18,041 nt of DNA from Chelatococcus sp. Lineage in GTDB: Bacteria > Pseudomonadota > Alphaproteobacteria > Rhizobiales > Beijerinckiaceae. The stretch lies in the NCBI GenBank assembly GCA_003248805.1, contig QFQY01000077.1, forward strand, positions 1 through 18,041, in the 5' to 3' direction. Below the pieces are notes generated by a model. The model was not told where the DNA came from. It ran no database searches and saw only the letters and a program-made list of their open reading frames with translations. Shown piece after piece: positions 1 to 7,430 of this stretch (position 1 is its first letter; each line of letters starts with the position of its first letter). The position numbers and the translations under genes are program-made.

Positions 1-104
1 TCATGGATGCCGGCCAGATCGTCGAGATGAACGAGCCCAACGAGTTCTTCAAGAACCCGCAGCACGAGCGCACCAAGCTTTTCCTCAGCCAGATCCTGCA
101 CTGA
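1..104 (+). CDS. Polar amino-acid ABC transporter ATP-binding protein (C-terminal end only)
   Basis: Only the last 33 or so residues are inside the window, ending at the TGA at 102-104. They read MDAGQIVEMNEPNEFF, then NPQHERTKLFLSQILH. This is the standard tail of GlnQ/HisP/EhuA-type ATPases of the polar amino-acid uptake family, which hydrolyse ATP on the cytoplasmic face to drive import. The Walker motifs lie upstream of the window. The gene is followed 33 bases later by the binding protein and the two permeases, so it is very probably the ATPase of that transporter. ATPase-binding protein-permease-permease is the order seen in ehuABCD. The family call is firm for such a short piece; the substrate cannot be read from it. 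Confidence 0.85.
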   Translation, partial: MDAGQIVEMNEPNEFFKNPQHERTKLFLSQILH

Positions 105-137
105 AGCGTCAGTGCGCCGCCATCCGGGAACATCGCC

Positions 138-1022
138 ATGACCACTCTGTCGCGCCGCCTCTTCTCATTTGTTGCCGCAGCAGGGCTTTCGCTCGCCGCG
201 CTCGCGTCCTCGCCGAGCGTCCGGGAGGCACCAGCCCAAACCTCCGAGTGGGCAGGCAGGAAGCTCGTGGTCGGCATTCATAATCGCACGCCCTGGGCTT
301 ATCGCGACAAGGACAACAACGTCGTCGGCATCCATCCGGACGTGATCCGCGCGGTCCTTGCGCCTCTGGGCATCAAGGATTTCGAGTTCGTCGTCTCCGA
401 CTTCGGCGCGATGATCCCCGGGCTACTCGCCAACCGCTTCGACATCGTCGCGTCCGGCGTGGCGATCACGCCGGCACGCTGCGAGCAGGTGCTGTTCAGC
501 GAGCCGGACGTGGCGGTCGGCGACAGCCTGCTGGTGCCCAAGGGCAATCCCCTGAAGCTGCACTCCTACGACGACATCGCCAAGAATCCGCAGGTCCGGC
601 TCGCGGGCGGCCGCGGCTCCGAGAACACCAAGAACGCCATCGCAGCCGGCGTCCCGGAAGGTCAGATATCTCTCTTCCCGAACAACGAGGCGGCGGTCAG
701 CGCCATTCTCGCAGGTCGCGCCGACGTGACGACATTGTCGGTGCCGAGCGCGATCGGCGTCATCGAAGAGCAGAAGGTCGAGGGCATCGAGCGCGCGACC
801 CCGTTCAAGGGACTGATCAAGCCGAACGGCCAGCCGGCGAAGCTCTACACCGGCACGGTTTTCCCGAAGAGCAGCGCCAAGCTGCGGGACGCCTACAACG
901 CCGAACTCGCCAAGCTGCGCGCCAGCGGCGCGCTCAAGACAATCATGACGAAGTACAAATTCACCGACGACGAGGATGCCGGCAGCATGACGACCTCGCA
1001 GCTTTGCGGCGGCAATGGCTGA
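138..1022 (+). CDS. EhuB-like amino-acid/ectoine ABC transporter substrate-binding protein
   Basis: A 294-residue periplasmic binding protein of the polar amino-acid family (SBP_bac_3). Residues 1-34 form a signal peptide with an RR pair and a hydrophobic core, with cleavage likely after APAQ. The mature part starts with a strand KLVVGIHNRTPWAYRD. The segment DFGAMIPGLLANRFDIVASG and the following ITPARCEQVLFSEP are the typical hinge-proximal signature. The C-terminal TTSQLCGG resembles EhuB, the ectoine/hydroxyectoine binder. It captures substrate in the periplasm and delivers it to the permeases just downstream (15-base gap). The eut/doe ectoine-catabolism genes are not next to it; an M20 amidohydrolase and a C-S lyase are. 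The true ligand may therefore be another amino acid derivative. Family certain, ligand unknown. Confidence 0.88.
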   Translation: MTTLSRRLFSFVAAAGLSLAALASSPSVREAPAQTSEWAGRKLVVGIHNRTPWAYRDKDNNVVGIHPDVIRAVLAPLGIKDFEFVVSDFGAMIPGLLANRFDIVASGVAITPARCEQVLFSEPDVAVGDSLLVPKGNPLKLHSYDDIAKNPQVRLAGGRGSENTKNAIAAGVPEGQISLFPNNEAAVSAILAGRADVTTLSVPSAIGVIEEQKVEGIERATPFKGLIKPNGQPAKLYTGTVFPKSSAKLRDAYNAELAKLRASGALKTIMTKYKFTDDEDAGSMTTSQLCGGNG

Positions 1023-1037
1023 GCGGCGCGGCAGGCG

Positions 1038-1697
1038 ATGACGTTCGTCGAGGTTCTCTCCGGCATCTTCCAGGGGCTGGGCGTCACGCTGACGGTGACG
1101 GCTTTGGGCATGTGCTATGCGGTGCCCTTCGCCTTCGCGGCCGGCATCGCCCAGCACTGCTGGCGTGGAGCGGCCCATGTTGCGATCACGGCCCTGATCG
1201 AGTTCTGGCGCAGCACCTCGGTCGTCATCCTCCTCTATGGCTTCTACTACATCCTGCCGTCGGCGGGCCTGCGCCTCTCCGGCATCGCGGTGGGCTCGAT
1301 GGTGCTCGGGCTTCACATCGGCGCCTATGGCAGCCAGGCCGTACGCGGTGCGTTGCAGTCTCTCGACAAGGGGCAAAGCGAGGCCGGACGCTCTTTGGGG
1401 CTGCGTGGCTGGCAAATCCTCTTCCTGATCGAACTCCCGCAGGCGCTGCTGGCCATGGTGCCGACCTTCATCAACCAGTTCATCCAACTGGTGAAGGGAA
1501 CGGCGCTCGTCTCGCTCGTGACGCTGACGGACATGACCTTCCGCGCCAAAGAGATTTCGCAGCTCTTCTACGACCCGCCGAAGGTCTATTTCGCGCTGCT
1601 CGTCGCCTATTTCGTGCTCTGCTACCCGGCCACGATCGTCGGCCGCTGGGTCGAACGCAAGGTCGGCGCCGGCCGGAAGCTCGACCATGCAGTTTGA
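1038..1697 (+). CDS. Amino-acid ABC transporter permease (EhuC/HisM-like)
   Basis: A 219-residue inner-membrane permease of the HisMQ/GlnP family with about five hydrophobic segments. The cytoplasmic EAA-type coupling loop, which docks on the ATPase, is visible around residues 114-140: GQSEAGRSLGLRGWQ followed by ELPQALLAMVP. Length matches the family. The ATG at 1038 lies 15 bases after the binding protein stop and has only a weak Shine-Dalgarno, which suggests translational coupling. Its 3' end overlaps the next permease by 11 bases, so the two half-channels are probably made together as a heterodimer. The call rests on the EAA loop, hydropathy and neighbours. Confidence 0.88.
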   Translation: MTFVEVLSGIFQGLGVTLTVTALGMCYAVPFAFAAGIAQHCWRGAAHVAITALIEFWRSTSVVILLYGFYYILPSAGLRLSGIAVGSMVLGLHIGAYGSQAVRGALQSLDKGQSEAGRSLGLRGWQILFLIELPQALLAMVPTFINQFIQLVKGTALVSLVTLTDMTFRAKEISQLFYDPPKVYFALLVAYFVLCYPATIVGRWVERKVGAGRKLDHAV

Positions 1698-2346
1698 TCC
1701 CGCTTTCGCCCTCTCCACCGTGCCGAAGATCGCCGGCGCCCTGGGAACGACCCTTGTCGTTGCGGCCGCGAGCTGCGTCGGCGCGTCCTTGCTGGGGTTC
1801 GCAATGGAGACGGCGCGGCGCAGCGGCCGGGCGATGCGCTATGTCATGCGGTTCGCCATCGACTTCATCCGCTCGACGCCGCTGTTGGTACAGCTCTATT
1901 TCTTCTTCTTCGTGCTGCCGGTCTACGGCATCAAGCTGCCGGCCGTGGCGATCGGCGTCATCGCGATGAGCATCTACTACAGCGGCTATCTGGCCGAGGT
2001 TTTCAAGGCGGGGATCGACGGCGTGAAGCCCGGGCAGTTCGAGGCCGCGCGCGCGCTCGGGCTGAAGCGACTGCAAACGGTCCTGCTGGTGATCGCGCCG
2101 CAGATGTTGCGCAATATCGCCGCGCCCATGGGCAACTACTTCATCGGCATCTTCAAATCGACGCCCTATCTCGCCGCCATCGCCGTGTACGAATCCTTCG
2201 GCGCGGCGCTCGACATCGCCTCCGACACCTTCCGTTACACCGAGCCTCTGGTCGTCGTCGGCATCATCTACCTCGCGATCGCGCTCATTCTCGCCTTCCT
2301 GGTTCGCCGCCTCGAAGAGCGCCTGATGCTGTCGGCCAAGCGCTGA
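1687..2346 (+). CDS. Amino-acid ABC transporter permease (EhuD/HisQ-like)
   Basis: A 219-residue inner-membrane permease, the second half of the channel. The segment near residues 60-75 (RSTPLLVQLYFFFFVLP) is a family hallmark. The EAA loop GQFEAARALGLKRLQ is near residues 118-132, followed by PQMLRNIAAPMGNYF and FKSTPYLAA. The ATG at 1687 lies inside the end of the preceding permease (11-base overlap), with GGAAG seven bases upstream as ribosome binding site. Together with the upstream permease, binding protein and ATPase it completes a type I amino-acid importer. Substrate specificity is not visible in this protein. Confidence 0.9.
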   Translation: MQFDPAFALSTVPKIAGALGTTLVVAAASCVGASLLGFAMETARRSGRAMRYVMRFAIDFIRSTPLLVQLYFFFFVLPVYGIKLPAVAIGVIAMSIYYSGYLAEVFKAGIDGVKPGQFEAARALGLKRLQTVLLVIAPQMLRNIAAPMGNYFIGIFKSTPYLAAIAVYESFGAALDIASDTFRYTEPLVVVGIIYLAIALILAFLVRRLEERLMLSAKR

Positions 2347-2366
2347 CTATAACTTCGGAACCGTTC

Positions 2367-3542
2367 ATGACCGACACGATCCCGCTCGCCCGCCTCACGC
2401 AATGGCGGCGTCATCTCCACGCCCATCCCGAGCTCTCGGGACGGGAAACCGCGACGTCATCCTTCCTTCAGGCGCGCCTGACCGAGTTGGGCATTCCCTT
2501 CACGGCCGGCGTCGGCGGCAAGGGCATCGTCGCGACGCTGTCGCGGCCGGGCTCGAACCGTTCGGTCGGATTGCGCGGCGACATCGACGCATTGCCGATC
2601 GCCGAACGAAACGACGTCGCCTATGCCTCGACGACGCCCGGCGTGATGCATGCCTGCGGCCATGATGGTCATGCCGTCGCGCTTCTCGGAGCGGCGGCTG
2701 CACTCGCCGCCGATCCCGACTGGAAAGGCACGGTCCAGTTCGTGTTCCAACCGGCCGAGGAGAACGGCGAAGGTGCCAAGGCGATGATCGCCGACGGGTT
2801 GTTCGAACGCTTCCCGATGGAGCGCATCTTCGCCTTTCACAATTGGCCGGGCCTCGAGGCCGGAACGATCGCGGTCCATGACGGCCCGGTCATGGCCGCG
2901 GGCGGGCGCTGGGAGGTCACGCTGCACGGGCTCGCCGGCCATGCAGCGATCCCGCACCAGACGCGCGACCCGATTCTCGCCGCCGCTCATCTCATCATGG
3001 GCCTGCACAGCATCGTCTCGCGGAATGTCGACCCCTGCGACGCGGTCGTGCTCTCGATCGGCCAGATTCAGGGCGGCGTGGTGAGCAACCAGATCCCGGA
3101 GAGCGTAACGCTGGTCGGCACGCTGCGGACGTACCGTCAGGAGGTGCGCGAGACGGTGATCAAGCGCATGGAGGCCCTGATCGCCGGCACCTGCGAGGCG
3201 TACGGGATGCGCGCCGATGTCGAGATCCTCTCGACCGGGCGTCCCATCATCAACACGCCGGCGGAGGCGAGGCTCGCCGCCGCGGCCGGAAACGCCATCG
3301 GCGCGAAGGTGCGTACCGATCTGCGGCCCAGCACCACCGGCGACGACTTCTCCTTCCTGATCAAGGACCGGCTCGGGACCTATGCCTGGATCGGCAACGG
3401 CCCCGCCGGCCCGGACGGCGAACTCCACAATGCTCGCTACGACTTCAACGATGCCATCCTGCCCGTTGCGATCGACTGGATGCGGGAAGTGGCGAAGCAG
3501 GCGCTCTCGGACACGCCATCCGCCCATAACGCACCGGCATGA
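2367..3542 (+). CDS. M20 family metallo-amidohydrolase (HipO/YtnL/YxeP-like deacylase)
   Basis: A 391-residue M20D-type amidohydrolase, a cytoplasmic enzyme that removes an acyl group from an N-acylated amino acid or related amide. The di-metal site is intact: MHACGHDGH at residues 94-102 (Cys97, His99), the EE pair at 131-132 in QPAEENGEG, His158 in FHNWPG, and His354 in ELHNARYDF. The region near 180-290 is the lid/dimerisation domain. The start at 2367 is 20 bases after the permease stop and there is no signal peptide. Relatives include hippurate hydrolase, N-acetyl-diaminopimelate deacetylase and the Bacillus YtnL/YxeP deacylases of S-substituted cysteine salvage. The transporter upstream and the C-S lyase downstream favour the last type, but this is inference. 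Confidence 0.88.
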   Translation: MTDTIPLARLTQWRRHLHAHPELSGRETATSSFLQARLTELGIPFTAGVGGKGIVATLSRPGSNRSVGLRGDIDALPIAERNDVAYASTTPGVMHACGHDGHAVALLGAAAALAADPDWKGTVQFVFQPAEENGEGAKAMIADGLFERFPMERIFAFHNWPGLEAGTIAVHDGPVMAAGGRWEVTLHGLAGHAAIPHQTRDPILAAAHLIMGLHSIVSRNVDPCDAVVLSIGQIQGGVVSNQIPESVTLVGTLRTYRQEVRETVIKRMEALIAGTCEAYGMRADVEILSTGRPIINTPAEARLAAAAGNAIGAKVRTDLRPSTTGDDFSFLIKDRLGTYAWIGNGPAGPDGELHNARYDFNDAILPVAIDWMREVAKQALSDTPSAHNAPA

Positions 3543-3553
3543 ACTCATGCCGG
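3534..3553 (+). other. Perfect 8-bp hairpin overlapping the amidohydrolase stop codon
   Basis: CCGGCATG, loop AACT, CATGCCGG form a perfect stem. It includes the amidohydrolase TGA at 3540-3542. No T-run follows, so it is not a canonical intrinsic terminator. It may protect the 3' end of the transporter-amidohydrolase mRNA or weakly attenuate read-through into the lyase, whose start is 71 bases after the stop. Confidence 0.4.
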
Positions 3554-3613
3554 AAGCCTGATTGCTTCGATCCCGCAGAGCCTTACCCATAAAACCCGAA
3601 AAGGGACCACGCC

Positions 3614-4798
3614 ATGCACGACCTCACAGTTTGCGTTCATCACCCGGCCGTCGACGAGGAGGGCTATGCCAGCCTCGCCGTGCCGACGCATCGCGCCTCG
3701 ACCATCGTCTATCCCGATGGCGCGAGCTTCATGGCGCGCAAGTACCGTGGCTTCGACGGCTATACCTACGGCCTGCACGGCACCCCGACCACGCGCACGC
3801 TGGAGGCCCAGCTCACCGCCCTGCATGAAGGCGTGCGGACGGTGCTGGTACCGTCCGGTCAGGCCGCCGTCACCATCGTCATGCTCTCGGTGCTGATGCC
3901 GGGCGACAAGGTTCTGATCCCCGACCATGTCTACCCGCCGGTGCGCAGCTTCTGCGCCGAGTACCTCGCGCCGCGCGGCATCGCCTATGGCGTCTACGAT
4001 CCGACGATCGGGGCCGGCATCGCCGATCTGATCGACGAGACGGTGAAGCTGGTCTGGGTCGAGTCGCCCGGCTCCAACACGATGGAGGTGCAGGACGTCC
4101 CGGCGATCGTCGCCGCAGCGAAGGCGAAGGGCGCGCTCGTCGGCTGCGACAACACCTGGGCGACGCCGCTCCTCTTCAAGCCGCTGGCCCACGGCGCCGA
4201 CTTCGCCTGCGAGGCGCTGACCAAATATGTCGGCGGCCATTCCGACCTGCTGCTCGGCTCGGTGACCGTCAAGGACATGGCCCTGCGCCAGAAGATGAAG
4301 GAGATCCTGCGCGGCTTCGGCATCGGCGTCTCACCGGACGAATGCCAGCTCGCCCTGCGCGGGATCGAGACGATGGGCGTGCGCGTCGCCCATATGGGGC
4401 GCGTGTCCGAGGACTTCGCCCGCCGTCTCGTCGGCCATCCGATGGTGGAACGGGTCCTGCACCCCGCCCTGCCCTCATGCCCCGGCCATGAGATCTGGAA
4501 GCGCGACATGGGCCGTTCCTCCGGCCTGTTCAGCCTCGTGCTGAAGCCGGTCGACGAGGCCGCGATGAGCGCGGCGCTGAGCGCGCTGCGCGTCTTCGCG
4601 ATCGGCGCCTCCTGGGGCGGAACGCGCAGTCTGGTCGCGCCGCAGGCCGTGGCCCAGGACCGCACGGCGACGCGCTGGACCGAGCCCGGCCCGCTGCTGC
4701 GCATCAGCATCGGCCTGGAGGATCCCGACGAGCTCTGGGCCGATCTGACCCGCCTGCTGGAGGTGGCGGAGCAGGCCCCGGTGACCAAAGCGGCCTGA
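3614..4798 (+). CDS. metC: PLP-dependent cystathionine beta-lyase / Cys-Met metabolism lyase
   Basis: A 394-residue fold-type I PLP enzyme of the Cys/Met metabolism family, the usual length for alphaproteobacterial MetC. These enzymes cleave the C-S bond of cystathionine or other S-substituted cysteines, giving a thiol, pyruvate and ammonia. The PLP Schiff-base lysine is Lys204 in EALTKYVGGHSDLLLGSV. Asp179 in GCDNTWATP contacts the pyridine nitrogen, and Ser81-Gly-Gln (VPSGQAA) belongs to the phosphate pocket. YTYGLHGTPTTR near residues 50-61 is the substrate-side loop. The ATG at 3614 has AGGGA seven bases upstream. The context with an amino-acid importer and a deacylase suggests a catabolic C-S lyase for imported thioether amino acids rather than only methionine biosynthesis. 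The family is sure; the physiological substrate is inference. Confidence 0.88.
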   Translation: MHDLTVCVHHPAVDEEGYASLAVPTHRASTIVYPDGASFMARKYRGFDGYTYGLHGTPTTRTLEAQLTALHEGVRTVLVPSGQAAVTIVMLSVLMPGDKVLIPDHVYPPVRSFCAEYLAPRGIAYGVYDPTIGAGIADLIDETVKLVWVESPGSNTMEVQDVPAIVAAAKAKGALVGCDNTWATPLLFKPLAHGADFACEALTKYVGGHSDLLLGSVTVKDMALRQKMKEILRGFGIGVSPDECQLALRGIETMGVRVAHMGRVSEDFARRLVGHPMVERVLHPALPSCPGHEIWKRDMGRSSGLFSLVLKPVDEAAMSAALSALRVFAIGASWGGTRSLVAPQAVAQDRTATRWTEPGPLLRISIGLEDPDELWADLTRLLEVAEQAPVTKAA

Positions 4799-4828
4799 AG
4801 AGCCGCCCCTTCCAGAATGCGTTCGCGA

Positions 4829-4851
4829 CACGGCGCGGTCAGCGCGCCGTG
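4829..4851 (+). terminator. Strong hairpin between the lyase and the second binding protein
   Basis: CACGGCGCG, loop GTCAG, CGCGCCGTG form a perfect 9-bp GC-rich stem 31 bases after the lyase stop. The following bases are purine-rich with only a short TTT at 4861-4863, so it may be a weak terminator or attenuator. It could set a lower or separate expression level for the binding protein starting at 4910. Confidence 0.4.
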
Positions 4852-4909
4852 AGGGGAGACCTTTGTCCAAGCGACAGCCAACGACGACCAATCAACAACG
4901 GGGAACGAC

Positions 4910-5935
4910 ATGAAGAACTGGATATTCGCGACCGCGGCCCTGGCCCTGTCCGTGTCGCTCGGCACGGCGGCCGAGGCGCAGACCGGCCCGACGCTGGCCA
5001 AGATCAAGGAACGCGGCAACCTCATCTGCGGCACCAGCCCCGGTGTCGCCGGCTTCTCGCTCCAGGACGCGAACGGCCGCTGGAACGGCTTCGACACCGA
5101 CATCTGCCGGGCGCTCGCGGTCGCGATCTTCAACGATGCCGAGAAGGTCAAATACGTCCCGCTGACCTCGAAGGACCGCCTCATCGCGCTGCAGGCAGGC
5201 GAGATCGACGTCCTGCCGCGCACCACGACCTGGACGCTGTCGCGCAATCTCGGCCAGGGCGTCACCTTCACGGCGGTGAACTACTATGACGGCCAGGGCT
5301 TCATGGTGCCCAAGAAGCTCGGGGTGACCAACTCCTCGCAGCTCGGCGGGGCCTCCGTCTGCGTGGCGCAGGGCACGACGAGCGAGCTCAATCTCGCCGA
5401 TCATTTCCGCAAGCTCGGCCTCAAATACGAGCCCGCAGCGTTCGGCACGGCGGAGGAAGCGCTCAAGGCCTATGAATCGGGGCGCTGCGACGCCTACACG
5501 ACCGACGTCTCCGCGCTTTCGTCGGTGCGGCTCAAGCTCCAGGACACGGACGGTCACGTCATCCTGCCGGAGGTGATCTCCAAGGAACCGCTCGGCCCCT
5601 GGGTCCGCACGGGCGACGAGAGCTGGTTCAATCTCGTGCGCTTCACCGTGCTGGCGCTGATCAATGCCGAGGAGCTCGGCGTGACGCAGGCCAACGTCAA
5701 GGACATGCTGAAATCCGACAATCCCGAAATCAAGCGCTTCCTCGGCCTCGACGGAAAGTTCGGCGAGGGGCTCGGCGTGACCAATGACTGGGTGGTGCGC
5801 ATCGTCGCCACCGTCGGCAATTACGGCGAGAGCTTCGAGCGTCACCTGGGTAAGACGTCGGCCCTCAAGCTGGCGCGCGGTCCCAACGCACTCTGGACGA
5901 ACGGCGGGCTTCAGTACTCGCCGCCGTTCCGCTGA
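4910..5935 (+). CDS. AapJ/BztA-like general amino-acid ABC transporter substrate-binding protein
   Basis: A 341-residue periplasmic binding protein. Residues 1-23 are a signal peptide ending in AEA. The mature protein opens with TLAKIKERGNLICGTSPGVAGFS, then NGRWNGFDTDICRALAVAIF, the pattern of the AapJ/BztA subfamily, whose members are larger (about 340 residues) than the ordinary 260-290 residue binders. Later motifs are LPRTTTWTLSRNLGQGVTF and GRCDAYTTDVSAL. The ATG at 4910 has GGGGAA four bases upstream. It sits at the end of the plus-strand block, 111 bases after the lyase, with no AapQMP-type permeases next to it; the next gene is convergent. It may feed the upstream permeases as an alternative binder or serve a transporter encoded elsewhere. 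Confidence 0.88.
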   Translation: MKNWIFATAALALSVSLGTAAEAQTGPTLAKIKERGNLICGTSPGVAGFSLQDANGRWNGFDTDICRALAVAIFNDAEKVKYVPLTSKDRLIALQAGEIDVLPRTTTWTLSRNLGQGVTFTAVNYYDGQGFMVPKKLGVTNSSQLGGASVCVAQGTTSELNLADHFRKLGLKYEPAAFGTAEEALKAYESGRCDAYTTDVSALSSVRLKLQDTDGHVILPEVISKEPLGPWVRTGDESWFNLVRFTVLALINAEELGVTQANVKDMLKSDNPEIKRFLGLDGKFGEGLGVTNDWVVRIVATVGNYGESFERHLGKTSALKLARGPNALWTNGGLQYSPPFR

Positions 5936-5964
5936 GAGCCCCGGCGGCCGGAGCGGCGGCGCCC

Positions 5965-6558
5965 TTAAAGGTGCTTCAGCCACTCGGCCGCCGCCTTCTC
6001 CGGAGCCTCCTCGACGTTCAAGACCCCGACCACGGAGCCGTCCTTGCCGACGAGGAAGACCAGCGCCGTATGGTCCATCGTGTAGTCGCCGCCTTCCAGC
6101 GGAACCTTGCGGGCATAGACGCGATAGGCCCTCATGGCGGCCTCGATGGCCTGGCGAGAGCCGCTCAGGCCGACGATGCGCCCGTCGAAGGAACCCAGAT
6201 AGTTCTTCATCACCTCCGGCGTGTCGCGCTCGGGATCGACCGTCACGAACAGCGCCCTGAGCTTCTCGCCTCGCGGGCCGGCCGCGCGCAGCACCTCCGA
6301 CATCTCGAACAGCTTGGTCGGGCAGATGTCCGGGCAATGCGTGAACCCGAAGAAGATCGCGAAGGGCGCGCCGAGGAAGGTCCGGTCGGTCGTCTCCACG
6401 CCGTTCTGGTCGACGAGGGAGAAGGGCCCTCCCAGCCGCAGCGCACCCGCGCCTTCCCGGCTTCCTGCGAACGGGTTCGTCGACATCACGGCGACGACCG
6501 CGCCCAGGATCGCGGCGACGAGGACGGACATGGCGATCAGGATGGCGCGGCGACTCAT
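5965..6558 (-). CDS. SCO family copper chaperone (SenC/PrrC/Sco1-like)
   Basis: A 197-residue membrane-anchored, thioredoxin-fold copper protein. Residues 5-26 form one hydrophobic anchor; the rest faces the periplasm. The copper ligands are all present: Cys75 and Cys79 in THCPDICP, and His163 in TMDHTALVFL. VTVDPERDTP (near 105-114) is a second family signature. SCO proteins bind copper and help build the CuA site of cytochrome c oxidase, or act as thiol-disulfide partners in that process. GGGAG lies upstream of the ATG at 6558. It is the last gene of the minus-strand copper/ABC block, 125 bases after the ATPase stop, and converges with the AapJ-like gene (29-base gap). Family and ligands are clear. 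Confidence 0.92.
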   Translation of the reverse strand: MSRRAILIAMSVLVAAILGAVVAVMSTNPFAGSREGAGALRLGGPFSLVDQNGVETTDRTFLGAPFAIFFGFTHCPDICPTKLFEMSEVLRAAGPRGEKLRALFVTVDPERDTPEVMKNYLGSFDGRIVGLSGSRQAIEAAMRAYRVYARKVPLEGGDYTMDHTALVFLVGKDGSVVGVLNVEEAPEKAAAEWLKHL

Positions 6559-6683
6559 GATGTGCTCCCTGGCCGTCGCGCGCCCGAGCGGACGCGGTCG
6601 CGCCGATCTATCTGTCTATGATCGCATCGGATGCTTCCGACACACCGATCCGCGCCGTGAAAGCGATGGATCATCCTATGCCC

Positions 6684-7430
6684 TCAAAGAGGCCGAACGG
6701 GGGTGATGACCGGACACCCGTCCGGCGCGCATGACAGGGCGGCCTCGACACCGAAGACATCGGCCACGAGCCCGGGCGCGACGACATCCGCGGGATCGCC
6801 GATGCGGACGAGCCTGCCCTGGCGCATCGCCGCGATCCTGTCGGCGAAGCGTGCGGCGATGTTGAGATCATGCAGGACCACCAGCGTCGTCAGCCCGCGC
6901 TCGTCGGTCAGCCGCCGCACGGTCTGCATGACCTCGAGCTGGTGGCGGATGTCCAGCGCGCTGATGGGCTCGTCGAGCAGCAGCAGCCGGGGATCGCCGG
7001 CCAGCGCCTGAGCGAGGAAGACGAGCTGCCGCTGTCCGCCGCTGAGTTCGCCGAGATAACGCGACGCCAAAGCGGCGAGATCGAGCTCCGCGATGACGGC
7101 TTCGGCGGCGGCGAGATCGGCCGGGCCGACACGCAGGCCGAGGCGTCCCAACCGTCCGAGCAGCACCGCCTCGAGCACGGTGAGCGCCGCGCGGGAGCCG
7201 GTATCCTGCGGCATGTAGCCCATGCGCTCCGGCCGCTTCGCGACGCCGTCGAACAGGATCCGCCCCTCATGGCGAGCCTGCCCGGCGATCGCCTTGACCA
7301 GAGACGACTTTCCGGAGCCGTTCGGGCCGATCACCGCGAGCAGTTCGCCCGGCTCGATCGCGAGGTCGAGAGAGGCGATCGCCGTGGTCGCCCCGTAGCG
7401 CAGCGCGAGCCGCTCGATGTCCACCCTCAC
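6684..7430 (-). CDS. FecE/BtuD-type ABC transporter ATP-binding protein
   Basis: A 248-residue cytoplasmic ATPase of the iron-siderophore/vitamin B12/haem importer family. Motifs in order: Walker A GPNGSGKSS (near residues 35-43), Q-loop YMPQDTG, signature LSGGQRQ, Walker B RLLLLDEP, D-loop SALD, and switch His in VVLHDLN. I chose the GTG at 7430 because AGGAGG lies eight bases upstream and the codon overlaps the permease stop (GTG inside TGGTGA). A second in-frame GTG at 7424 is less well placed. A much longer open frame to 8081 only reads the permease gene out of frame. The C-terminal tail (CAPDGCPV) has two cysteines, which is unusual but of unknown meaning. The tight coupling shows it powers the FecCD-type permease directly upstream in the operon. 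Confidence 0.9.
   Translation of the reverse strand: MRVDIERLALRYGATTAIASLDLAIEPGELLAVIGPNGSGKSSLVKAIAGQARHEGRILFDGVAKRPERMGYMPQDTGSRAALTVLEAVLLGRLGRLGLRVGPADLAAAEAVIAELDLAALASRYLGELSGGQRQLVFLAQALAGDPRLLLLDEPISALDIRHQLEVMQTVRRLTDERGLTTLVVLHDLNIAARFADRIAAMRQGRLVRIGDPADVVAPGLVADVFGVEAALSCAPDGCPVITPVRPL

Noticed and set aside
423..1718. A minus-strand open frame of 431 codons opposite the EhuB-like gene and first permease
   Set aside because: It is the reverse frame of strongly supported genes, with low-complexity Arg/Asp/Glu/His composition and no recognisable fold.
3566..4891. Other long antisense frames opposite the lyase gene
   Set aside because: They overlap a fully conserved PLP enzyme with all catalytic residues; protein content is low-complexity.
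5936..5964. Terminator between the convergent AapJ-like and SCO genes
   Set aside because: The 29-base gap is GC-rich with imperfect repeats, but I could not draw a clean stem with a T-run on either strand.
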